Source of the DNA: Desulfovibrio sp. A2
GTDB lineage: Bacteria; Desulfobacterota; Desulfovibrionia; Desulfovibrionales; Desulfovibrionaceae
Direction: 5' to 3'
Assembly (NCBI RefSeq): GCF_000226255.1
Contig: NZ_AGFG01000028.1
Coordinates: 24,394-88,393 of the forward strand
DNA: 64,000 nt
Under the pieces are notes generated by a model. That model saw nothing but the letters and a program-made list of their open reading frames with translations, made no database searches and was not told where the DNA came from. Each line of letters starts with the position of its first letter. Positions within the stretch are counted from its first letter, which is position 1. Below are positions 51,150 to 58,291 of this stretch, piece after piece. A program made the translations under genes and the position numbers.

Positions 51150-52388
51150 ATGTCCAGCCGCCACACTCCCCACCGGCACCATGCCCCCGCCACGTCCGCA
51201 GCCGATCTGCCGGACATCCAGTTGCCCGCCCCGCAGACCGAAGGCGGTCTGACCGGTCGCGCCCTGCACGGCGCTGGCTGGCTAGCGGGCCGCGTGCTGC
51301 GCGGACTGGCGTTGGGCCTGACGCTGGCGGTAACGGCAACAGGCCGGGGGATATTCGGCGCGGCGCGCTGGCTGGCCGAGTCCTTGTGGCGCATGGCGCG
51401 CGGCCTGTGGGCGGTCATCGCCCACGTGGTGGGCGCGCTGCTGGGCCGCAAGGGCGGCAAGGCGGCTGGTTCGCAGGATACGTCCGGCGTATCGGGCACA
51501 TCCGGAATGTCGGGTACAGGGTCGGGTTCCGGTGACGGCCGGGGAACCGGGACGCACGGCGGCCCCATCGCATCGCCGCAGGACGCCGATCACCGCTCCT
51601 CACCCTACCTGAGCATGCAGCCGCCCGGAACGCCGCACCCCACATCGCGAAAAACCCCGCAAGGCCCCACGCGCCCGCGCGCGCCCCGCTCCGGCTGGCC
51701 GCTGGCCGTGCGGCTGGCGCTGCTGGTGGCGCTGCTGGTGGGGGGCGACATCGCCCGCTACGCGGTGTGGCCGCCCGTGGAACGGCTGGAGAAACAGAAC
51801 CCCGCCGTCACCTCGTTCATGGAATACCGCCAGGACCAGAGGGCGCGGCAGGGGCGCGGCCCCAGCTACCGCCAGAACTGGGTGAGCCTGGGCAGCATCT
51901 CTCGCAACCTCGTGCTGGCCGTGACCATCGCCGAGGACGACAAGTTCTGGCAGCACGAAGGCTTCGACCTCGACGGCATGGAAGAAGCCTTCCTGCGCAA
52001 CATCGAGGAAGGGCGCATTGCCGCCGGGGGCAGCACCATCACCCAGCAGCTTGCCAAGAACCTGTGGTTCACCCCGGAAAAGAGTCTGTCGCGCAAGGCC
52101 AAGGAGGCCATCATGGCCTGGCGGCTGGAGCGCGAGCTGTCCAAGAAGCGCATCCTGGAGCTGTACCTGAACGTGGTGGAATGGGGCGACGGGGTGTTCG
52201 GGGCGGAGGCCGCCGCGCGCCATCATTACGGCAAGTCCGCCGCCGCGCTCACCTCGTGGGAGGCGGCCCGCCTTGCGGCGGTACTGCCCAACCCCCTGCG
52301 CTGGTCGCCCACGGGCACGTCGCGCGGGGTGCAGGTGCGAGCGTCGATCATCCATTCGCGCATGGAGCGGCGGATGGGGGGCGGGTAG
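51150..52388 (+). CDS. mtgA: Monofunctional peptidoglycan glycosyltransferase MtgA with long N-terminal extension
   Basis: The C-terminal about 220 residues are a GT51 glycosyltransferase: membrane anchor LAVRLALLVALLVGGDIARY, then SRNLVLAVTIAEDDKFWQHE (catalytic Glu), GGSTITQQLAKNLWFTPEKS, RILELYLNVVEWGDGVFGAE and AARLAAVLPNP. It polymerises lipid II into glycan strands on the periplasmic side. Normal MtgA is about 240 residues; this one is 412 because of an extra 180 residues. That extension holds a second hydrophobic region (residues about 45-95) and a Gly/Ser-rich linker. No transpeptidase domain is present. Confidence 0.9.
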   Translation: MSSRHTPHRHHAPATSAADLPDIQLPAPQTEGGLTGRALHGAGWLAGRVLRGLALGLTLAVTATGRGIFGAARWLAESLWRMARGLWAVIAHVVGALLGRKGGKAAGSQDTSGVSGTSGMSGTGSGSGDGRGTGTHGGPIASPQDADHRSSPYLSMQPPGTPHPTSRKTPQGPTRPRAPRSGWPLAVRLALLVALLVGGDIARYAVWPPVERLEKQNPAVTSFMEYRQDQRARQGRGPSYRQNWVSLGSISRNLVLAVTIAEDDKFWQHEGFDLDGMEEAFLRNIEEGRIAAGGSTITQQLAKNLWFTPEKSLSRKAKEAIMAWRLERELSKKRILELYLNVVEWGDGVFGAEAAARHHYGKSAAALTSWEAARLAAVLPNPLRWSPTGTSRGVQVRASIIHSRMERRMGGG

Positions 52389-52408
52389 CGCAAGCGCATC
52401 CTGACAAG

Positions 52409-52436
52409 AAAGCGCGACGGTTACCCGCCGCGCTTT
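52409..52436. terminator. Hairpin between convergent mtgA and proX
   Basis: AAAGCGCGACGG (52409-52420) pairs with CCGCCGCGCTTT (52425-52436) with a single A-C mismatch around TTAC. A-rich and T-rich stem ends allow action in both directions. Confidence 0.75.
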
Positions 52437-52461
52437 CCATTTCTTTCTTCTTCCCTTTTCC

Positions 52462-53328
52462 CTACTTCCCCAGCCATTCCCTGACCAGTTCGGGGTGTTC
52501 CTTCATGAACCGCCGGGCGTTGGCCATCAGGTCTGCGCCCTTTTCCTGATTCCAGGCCATCAGCGTTTCCAGTTGGTTGGCGTCGGCATAGCGGAAGCGG
52601 TCGAGAAAGGCGTAGACGTCGGGCATGTCCTTGTCGAGGCCGTTGCGCACCACGGTGTGGATGCGCTCTTCTTCGCCCAGGGTCTTCTTGGGGTCGTCCA
52701 GGTAGTGCAGCTTCCAGCGGCCGAACATCCAGTGCGGCGACCAGGCGGTGACCACGATCCACTCCTTGCGGCGGATGGCGTCGTCCAGCGCGGCGGTCAT
52801 GGTGGCCCCGCTGCCCTCCACCAGGGTCAGCTTGTTCAGCCCGTATTCCTGCATGGCCTTTTCGGACAGCTTCATCAGGCCGGAGCCGGGGTCGATGCCG
52901 ATGATCTTGCCCTTGAACTTGTCCGCGTTAGCCTTCAGCTCCTCGATGGACTTCAGCGGCACGTAGTCGGGCACGGCCCAGCCAAGGCGCGCCCCGCCCA
53001 CCAGCGGGCCAAGGTCCTTCACCTTGCCGTCCACCTTCTTCAGGTAGTCGCCGTGGGTCACGGGCAGCCACACGGTGACCATGCCATCCACGTCGCCAGA
53101 GGCCACGGCCATCCACATGGCGGCGGCGCTGACGGGCAGCACTTCCACCTTGCGGCCCAGTTTGTCCTCGATCACCGCCTTGGCCAGATGGGTGCTGGCC
53201 GTGGCGCAGTCCCATTCCACGTAGGCAAGGCGAACGGGCTTGCCGTCCCCCGCAACGGGCGCGGGGGCCGCAAGGGCCTGCGACGTCAGCAGCAGGGCCG
53301 CCACGGTCATCAGCAGTATCTTCTTCAT
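52462..53328 (-). CDS. proX: Glycine betaine/proline ABC transporter substrate-binding protein (ProX/OpuAC)
   Basis: The 288-residue protein has a signal peptide (KKILLMTVAALLLTSQALA) and an OpuAC-type binding domain. This carries Trp residues spaced for quaternary-amine binding (YVEWDCATA, AAMWMAVASG, TVWLPVTHGDY, TAWSPHWMFGRW). It captures glycine betaine or a related osmolyte in the periplasm for the ProV-ProW importer. GAGGAG lies ahead of the ATG. It is the third gene of proV-proW-proX, but 268 bp, including a 201-bp mobile-like element with a strong hairpin, separate it from proW. Confidence 0.92.
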   Translation of the reverse strand: MKKILLMTVAALLLTSQALAAPAPVAGDGKPVRLAYVEWDCATASTHLAKAVIEDKLGRKVEVLPVSAAAMWMAVASGDVDGMVTVWLPVTHGDYLKKVDGKVKDLGPLVGGARLGWAVPDYVPLKSIEELKANADKFKGKIIGIDPGSGLMKLSEKAMQEYGLNKLTLVEGSGATMTAALDDAIRRKEWIVVTAWSPHWMFGRWKLHYLDDPKKTLGEEERIHTVVRNGLDKDMPDVYAFLDRFRYADANQLETLMAWNQEKGADLMANARRFMKEHPELVREWLGK

Positions 53329-53398
53329 GTCGTGCTCCTCTGTTGGAGGTTATGCCGCGCACTGCGGCGATGTGATGCGGGGCGTGTGGGCGGGGCCT

Positions 53399-53599
53399 TA
53401 ACAGGCAGTTGGAAAAATCTGCTTTGGGACACCTCCAGCGGCCAAGTGGCTGTCGCCTCTTGGAATCCCTTTTTCTTTGCACTCCCGTAAGGTACGCAGA
53501 ATACAAATAAAAGTTTTAGGAGGAGGGGGTTCGGGGGAGGAGACCCTTTTCCAAAAGGGTCCCTCCCCCGCATGAACTTGGTTTTCCAACAGTCTGTTA
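53399..53599. mobile_element. 201-bp non-coding element with 18-bp terminal inverted repeats (MITE-like)
   Basis: The left end TAACAGGCAGTTGGAAAA (53399-53416) and the reverse complement of the right end, TAACAGACTGTTGGAAAA (53582-53599), agree at 16 of 18 bases. No gene lies between them. The interior carries a large G/C-rich hairpin (53533-53569). The element sits between proW and proX, and the right repeat supplies the TAA stop of proW. I see no clear target-site duplication. Similar GGGGGAGG...CCTCCCCC hairpins are, as far as I recall, scattered in Desulfovibrio genomes, which would make this one copy of a family. Confidence 0.7.
53533..53569. terminator. Very strong hairpin inside the MITE-like element
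   Basis: GGGGGAGG-a-GACCCTTTT (53533-53550) pairs with AAAAGGGTCCCTCCCCC (53553-53569), about 17 bp with one bulged A, around CC. Lying between proW and proX it should reduce transcription into proX or stabilise the proVW message. Confidence 0.75.
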
Positions 53600-54535
53600 C
53601 CCGCCCACCCGCTTCCCCACATGCTGCAATATGCGGTCAAGGCAGATGGCCACGATGACGATGCCGATGCCCGCCTCGAAGCCGTTGCCCATTTCCAGCC
53701 GCTGGATGGCCTTCCACACCTCGCCGCCCAGGCCACGCGCGCCGATCATGGCGGCAATGACCACCATGGACAGGGCCAGCATGACCGTCTGGTTCACGCC
53801 CGCCAGCATGGTGGGCGCGGCCAGGGGCAGTTCCAGCTTCACCAGCCGCTGGAAGCGCCCGGTGCCGAAGGCTTCCGCGCATTCCACAAGTTCGGCGGGC
53901 ACCTGCCGGATGCCCAGACAGGTAAAGCGGATGGCGGGCGGCATGGCGAAGATCACCGTGGCGAACACGGCGGCCACCTTGCCAAGGCCAAAGAAGGGAA
54001 TGGCGGGAATCAGATAGACGAAGGCGGGCATGGTCTGCATCACGTCCAGCACGGGCATGACCACGGCGCGGGCCCGGTCGCTCATGGCGGCGGCGATGCC
54101 CAGCGGAATGCCCACCAGCACCGCCAGCAGGGTGGCCACCAGCACCAGCGCTAGGGTGCTCATGGTGGCCTGCCACAGGCCCATGTTCCAGACCAGGGCC
54201 AGCCCGGCCACGGCGAACACGCCAAGCCCCACCTTGCGGGTAACGCGCCACGCCGCCAGCCCCACGACGGCGATGACCAGCGCGGGAGGCAGCGCGTCCA
54301 GCCCGGCCTCCAGCAGGTTCAGGCCGCTTTCGGTCACGGCGGAAAAGGCCCGCGTGGCCGGGGCCAGGTGGGTGACCAGAAACTCGATGGCCGCCTCCAG
54401 CCATTGCCCAAGGGGAATGCGTGGGAAGATGGCCGCCATGTCCGGCATGCCCGGCATATCCGGCATATTCAGCCAACCCGCCATGCTCGCCTGATTCGGC
54501 ATACTCGTCACGCTCGTCATGTTCGTCACCTCCAT
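53597..54535 (-). CDS. proW: Glycine betaine/proline ABC transporter permease ProW
   Basis: The protein has the BPD-type permease core with an EAA-like loop (VECAEAFGTGRFQRLVKLEL, PLAAPTMLAGVNQTVMLALS) and six or so membrane helices. After the first Met come Met/Pro repeats (NMPDMPGMPDM). The ATG at 54535 overlaps the proV stop as TGATG. An internal ATG at 54520 has a perfect GGAGGTGA in front and may be the true start. The stop codon is formed by the first three bases of the inserted element's terminal repeat, so the present C-terminus (HVGKRVGG) may be altered from the ancestral one. The length is 312 residues. Confidence 0.92.
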   Translation of the reverse strand: MEVTNMTSVTSMPNQASMAGWLNMPDMPGMPDMAAIFPRIPLGQWLEAAIEFLVTHLAPATRAFSAVTESGLNLLEAGLDALPPALVIAVVGLAAWRVTRKVGLGVFAVAGLALVWNMGLWQATMSTLALVLVATLLAVLVGIPLGIAAAMSDRARAVVMPVLDVMQTMPAFVYLIPAIPFFGLGKVAAVFATVIFAMPPAIRFTCLGIRQVPAELVECAEAFGTGRFQRLVKLELPLAAPTMLAGVNQTVMLALSMVVIAAMIGARGLGGEVWKAIQRLEMGNGFEAGIGIVIVAICLDRILQHVGKRVGG

Positions 54536-55728
54536 CAGGCGTTCCCTCCGCGTTCGGCCAGCGCCCCCAGCAACAGTCCGCGCACGATGACGCCCGCCAG
54601 CCGCCCGCGCTCGTCGGTGACGGCCAGCGGGTGGGGCAGCCCGGCCATGAGGGGGATAAGTTCGGAGGCGGGGGTTTCAGGCGGCACGGTGGTGATGTCC
54701 GTGCGCATGATGGCCGCAAGGTCGCGCACGCCGCCCGCCATGTGGTCGGCGATGTCGTCGGCGGTGACCAGCCCCACCAGCTTGTGGTTGCGGTCGAGCA
54801 CGAACAGGGTGGCGATGGCGTGGTTGCGCATCTTGCGCAGGGCCGTGCGCGGGCCGTCCACGCCCAGCACCGCCACCGCCTCGGACCGCTTCATCACCGT
54901 GCCCGCCGTGAGCACGCGGGCAATGTCCACGTCGGCCACGAAGCGGGCCACGTAGTCGTCCGCCGGGCTAGTCAGAATGTCTTCGGGCGTGCCCACCTGC
55001 ACCACGGCCCCGTCGCGCATGAGCACGATGCGGTCGCCGATCTTCAGCGCCTCATCCAGGTCGTGGCTGATGAACACGATGGTCTTGCGCACGTCGTCCT
55101 GCAGGCGCAGCAACTCGTCCTGCATGTCGCGCCGGATCAGCGGGTCCAGCGCGCTGAAGGCCTCGTCCATCAGCAGGATGTCCGGGTCCAGCGCCAGGGC
55201 GCGGGCCAGGCCCACGCGCTGCTGCATGCCGCCGGAAAGCTGGCCGGGCCGGGCCGCTTCCCACCCGCCAAGGCCCACGCGGGCCAGGGCTTCCGCCGCC
55301 TTGTCACGCCGGGCCGCTTTGGACGCCCCCATCACCTCCAGCCCGTATTCGGCGTTCTCCAGCACCGTGCGGTGCGGAAACAGCGCGAAGTTCTGGAACA
55401 CCATGCCGAAGGTGCGCTGGCGCAGGGCGCGCAGGTCCTTCACCGAAAGGGAGGTCACGTCCGCGCCGTCGATGCGCACCATGCCGTCGGTGGGTTCGAT
55501 GAGCCGGTTCAGGCAGCGCACCAGGGTGGACTTGCCGCTGCCGGAAAGGCCCATGACCACCACGATCTCGCCCTCCTCCACGTCGAAGGTGGCGCGGTTG
55601 ACGCCCACGGCGTGCTTGGTGCGCTTGTATATCTCGTCCTTGGGCTTGCCCTCGCGGACCATGGCCAGCGCCTTGTCCGGCGCAGGCCCGAATATCTTGG
55701 TAAGGTTGCGGATTTCTATCTTGGCCAT
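54535..55728 (-). CDS. proV: Glycine betaine/proline ABC transporter ATPase ProV
   Basis: The 397-residue protein opens with IRNLTKIFGPAPDKALAMV. It has Walker A GLSGSGKSTLVRCLNRL, Q-loop FQNFALFPHRTVLENAEYGL, signature LSGGMQQRVGLARALA, Walker B LLMDEAFSALDPLIRRDMQ and a C-terminal pair of CBS domains (TLFVLDRNHKLVGLVTADDI, PHPLAVTDERGRLAGVIVRG). In ProV/OpuAA the CBS pair gates transport by ionic strength. AGGAGG precedes the ATG at 55728. It is the first gene of proVWX. Confidence 0.95.
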   Translation of the reverse strand: MAKIEIRNLTKIFGPAPDKALAMVREGKPKDEIYKRTKHAVGVNRATFDVEEGEIVVVMGLSGSGKSTLVRCLNRLIEPTDGMVRIDGADVTSLSVKDLRALRQRTFGMVFQNFALFPHRTVLENAEYGLEVMGASKAARRDKAAEALARVGLGGWEAARPGQLSGGMQQRVGLARALALDPDILLMDEAFSALDPLIRRDMQDELLRLQDDVRKTIVFISHDLDEALKIGDRIVLMRDGAVVQVGTPEDILTSPADDYVARFVADVDIARVLTAGTVMKRSEAVAVLGVDGPRTALRKMRNHAIATLFVLDRNHKLVGLVTADDIADHMAGGVRDLAAIMRTDITTVPPETPASELIPLMAGLPHPLAVTDERGRLAGVIVRGLLLGALAERGGNA

Positions 55729-56544
55729 GTTGCCTCCTGTGGGCGCGCGCCACCGGTGTCCCGGTTCGGAAGGCCCGCGCCGGACCTGACGGGCACGGGC
55801 GAAAGCGGACCGGACCAGATGCACCCGCCATGCATGGTGCGGGCGGTGCGGCCCCGCCGAAGCACCGGGGCAAACCCGCCGCCAGCCATGCCGTGCGTCA
55901 TCCGCAAAAGGGCGGACACGGACGAACCGGCCGGGGGGCAACACCCGGCGAGGGCGCGCGTCATGTTTTCGTGGGGATGCACGGGAGGGAGACACGGAAC
56001 GGATGCAGTACGGCGGGGAGCGTGAAGCGGACCACGCGGGTCCCTGCGGGCACGCTGCGGAGAATGCCGCCCAGGCCGTCCCCGAAAGACGACACATGAA
56101 GGGTGGCTCGACGCGGCCGCCACCCACCGGGCCACAAGGGCACACCGGAAGAAACGGACCGCGCAAGGCGACTGCATCCTGAATATCGCGCACCGGAAAA
56201 TCACACTATTCCGGAGGCCATCATCAAACCGAACTCATGTGCGTGCGGGCAGGCATTCCTTGGCCCTGGCCCGTGCGCTCAACATCCTCCCGGACATCGA
56301 AGCATAAGATTTCCATTTTGTGCGGCAGCATGTTTTAGTTGCATGATGTAATCAACTACCGGCACTATTTTTTAAATATAAATCAAAAAAATCCCTGTGT
56401 CCATCCGCAATGTACTTTCATGACAATCCCAGATATTTCAGACGTACCACGCAACCTCGGAAACGGTTAGCCAATGCGCCCAAGGCCGTTGCACCCAGGC
56501 GGAAAACATGCCATCCATGACGGCAGCACGCTGCGGAGGTGAGC
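55729..56544. other. 816-bp intergenic region with an AT-rich island
   Basis: The first 550 bp are GC-rich with no convincing gene on either strand. From about 56300 to 56420 the sequence turns sharply AT-rich (for example ATTTTTTAAATATAAATCAAAA near 56368-56387). It probably contains promoters for the divergent proV and Fe-S protein genes. A TATAAA at 56377-56382 (plus strand) lacks a good -35. A proV promoter here would give a leader of over 550 bases. Confidence 0.5.
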
Positions 56545-57336
56545 ATGGCCGTGGACAGTTTTTCCTTGCGACAGGCGGCGTTACGGTGGGGGGCAAGTCT
56601 GTTCGGCGTGGCCGACCTGGACCGCCTGCGCACCCTGCCCACCCATCCGGCAAACCTGCTGGACGGCTGGTCGCGGGCCATCAGCCTGGGCGTGCGCCTA
56701 GCGGACCCCGTGCTGGACGGCATCGTCGATGGCCCCACCCCACTCTACGCCCATCATTACCAGGCCGTGAACACCCGGCTGGACGACACGGCCCTGCGCC
56801 TCACCCTGCTGATCCAGGAATCGGGCGGCCGCGCCCTGCCCCTGCCCGCCTCGCAAACGCTGGACCCCGTGGCCTGCACCAGCATGCTCTCGCATAAGGC
56901 CGTGGCCGTGGCCGCCGGGCTGGGCTGGCAGGGCAAGAGCCTGCTGACCATTTCGCCGCTGTACGGCCCGCGCATCCGTCTGTGCACGGTGCTCACAGAC
57001 CTGCCCCTGCAGCCGGGCCGCCCGCTGATGAACCGCTGCGGCAACTGTACCCGCTGCGCCGACGCCTGCCCGGCCGGGGCCATCAAGGGGGCGGCGCTGC
57101 CCAACGAGCCGGGCGCGCACTACGAAAGCCGCGACGAGGCCCTGCACTTCGAGCGTTGCCGTACCCTGCTGCGCGAAGACTTCGCCAGGCGTCCGCTCAT
57201 CGGGCATTCGGTGTGCGGGGTGTGCGTGAAGGTGTGCCCGTGGGGCGCACGCGGCAAGGGCGTGCTGCACGGGCGCGACGACGTGCCCATGACCATGATG
57301 GACGACCAGTTCACCCTGTTTCCGCAGTCGTCCTGA
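56545..57336 (+). CDS. QueG-like double 4Fe-4S cluster protein
   Basis: The 263-residue protein resembles the ferredoxin-bearing part of epoxyqueuosine reductase QueG. The N-terminal half contains LGWQGKSLLTISPLYGPRIR, as in QueG. The C-terminal half has two cluster motifs: CGNCTRCADACPAGAI (C-x2-C-x2-C-x3-C-P) and CGVCVKVCPWG, with an extra Cys in HFERCRTLL. QueG itself is longer (over 300 residues). Related shorter proteins in anaerobes have unknown electron-transfer roles, so I do not assign queuosine synthesis. GGAGGTGA stands just before the ATG at 56545. Confidence 0.78.
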   Translation: MAVDSFSLRQAALRWGASLFGVADLDRLRTLPTHPANLLDGWSRAISLGVRLADPVLDGIVDGPTPLYAHHYQAVNTRLDDTALRLTLLIQESGGRALPLPASQTLDPVACTSMLSHKAVAVAAGLGWQGKSLLTISPLYGPRIRLCTVLTDLPLQPGRPLMNRCGNCTRCADACPAGAIKGAALPNEPGAHYESRDEALHFERCRTLLREDFARRPLIGHSVCGVCVKVCPWGARGKGVLHGRDDVPMTMMDDQFTLFPQSS

Positions 57337-57460
57337 ACGCACGGCGCGGGCAGCCCGCAGGTTTTCCGCGCATGCGACGACCCCGGGGCCACGGCCCGGC
57401 CGATGCGCCGAACCGTCACAGCCGTGTGCCCGCACGACACCGCAGCCCAGGGAGGCCCCC

Positions 57461-58075
57461 ATGGTCCGCGCCATCACCCCCCGCGAACTCGACGACGCCC
57501 TCTGCGGCGAAGAGCGCATGCTGCTGCTCGACGTGCGCAGCCAGAGCGAACACGCCCTGCATCCAGAGGCCATCCCCGGCTCGCAATGGCGCGACCCGGC
57601 GGCGGCCGACACGTGGCTGCCCTCCATTCCGGAAGGCACCAGCGCCGTGGTGTACTGCGCGGGCGGGGGCGAGGCCAGCCGGGGCATCCAGTCGCGCCTG
57701 GCGGCGCGCGGGGTGGCGGCGCGCTATCTGGAAGGCGGTCTGGCCGCATGGCAGCGGCAGCACGGCGGCGAGCACGGCGAGCCGGGAGGGCTCGGCGCGC
57801 AGGGCCTGCGCGCGGGCGAAGGCTGCGCCCATTCTCCAGTGCGCGGCGAACCCGGCGGGCACATCCCCGCCGGGGGTGAAAGCGGGCTGCACCACCCGCC
57901 GGGCAACGGCCCCAATGGACAGTCCGGACAGCCCGGCCAGACCGGTCAGACCGGTCAGCCCGGACGGCGCGGCAGCGAGGCCGGTGGCCATGAACACGCG
58001 CGCGCCAAACGGCACGACGCGCCGGGCGGCACGGGGGGCGGTTCCACGGGCGGCGAAGGCGGCGGCGCGCACTAG
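57461..58075 (+). CDS. Rhodanese-domain protein with Gly-X-Y collagen-like tail
   Basis: Residues 1-100 are a single rhodanese domain: ITPRELDDAL, LLLDVRSQSEHALHPEAIPG, and the active-site loop VVYCAGGGEASRGIQ with catalytic Cys66, ending in YLEGGLAAWQRQ. It could carry a persulfide in sulfur transfer. The second half (100-204) is low complexity, rich in Gly, His and Gln. It includes seven consecutive Gly-X-Y triplets at residues 150-171 (GPNGQSGQPGQTGQTGQPG within it), which is unusual for this family. GGGAGG lies ahead of the ATG. No signal peptide is present. Confidence 0.85.
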   Translation: MVRAITPRELDDALCGEERMLLLDVRSQSEHALHPEAIPGSQWRDPAAADTWLPSIPEGTSAVVYCAGGGEASRGIQSRLAARGVAARYLEGGLAAWQRQHGGEHGEPGGLGAQGLRAGEGCAHSPVRGEPGGHIPAGGESGLHHPPGNGPNGQSGQPGQTGQTGQPGRRGSEAGGHEHARAKRHDAPGGTGGGSTGGEGGGAH

Positions 58076-58291
58076 GCAGCCCCCACCCGGCGCGTCCGCG
58101 TACCGGCCCTTTTCCTCTTCTTCCGCCAGTCACGTGCAGTGCAGGCGGCTCGCCCCAACCGAACGGAGCCGTCCAGCAGCCGTTTACCCCCACCCCGGCG
58201 CGTGCTATGCCCACACCTTCGACGCGGCGCCCGAACGCGATGCGTTCGCCCCGTTCCGCAAGCCGCCAGCAGCCGCACACCCGGAGTGACC

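Noticed and set aside
54421..56025. Plus-strand open frame over proW/proV
   Set aside because: Antisense shadow of proV with low-complexity composition; no start signal.
55980..56100. Possible riboswitch-like fold upstream of proV
   Set aside because: Several short stems can be drawn but no conserved riboswitch core could be recognised.
56103..56351. Small open frame in the proV upstream gap
   Set aside because: No ribosome site, no recognisable domain, Arg/Pro-rich composition as expected by chance in GC-rich DNA.
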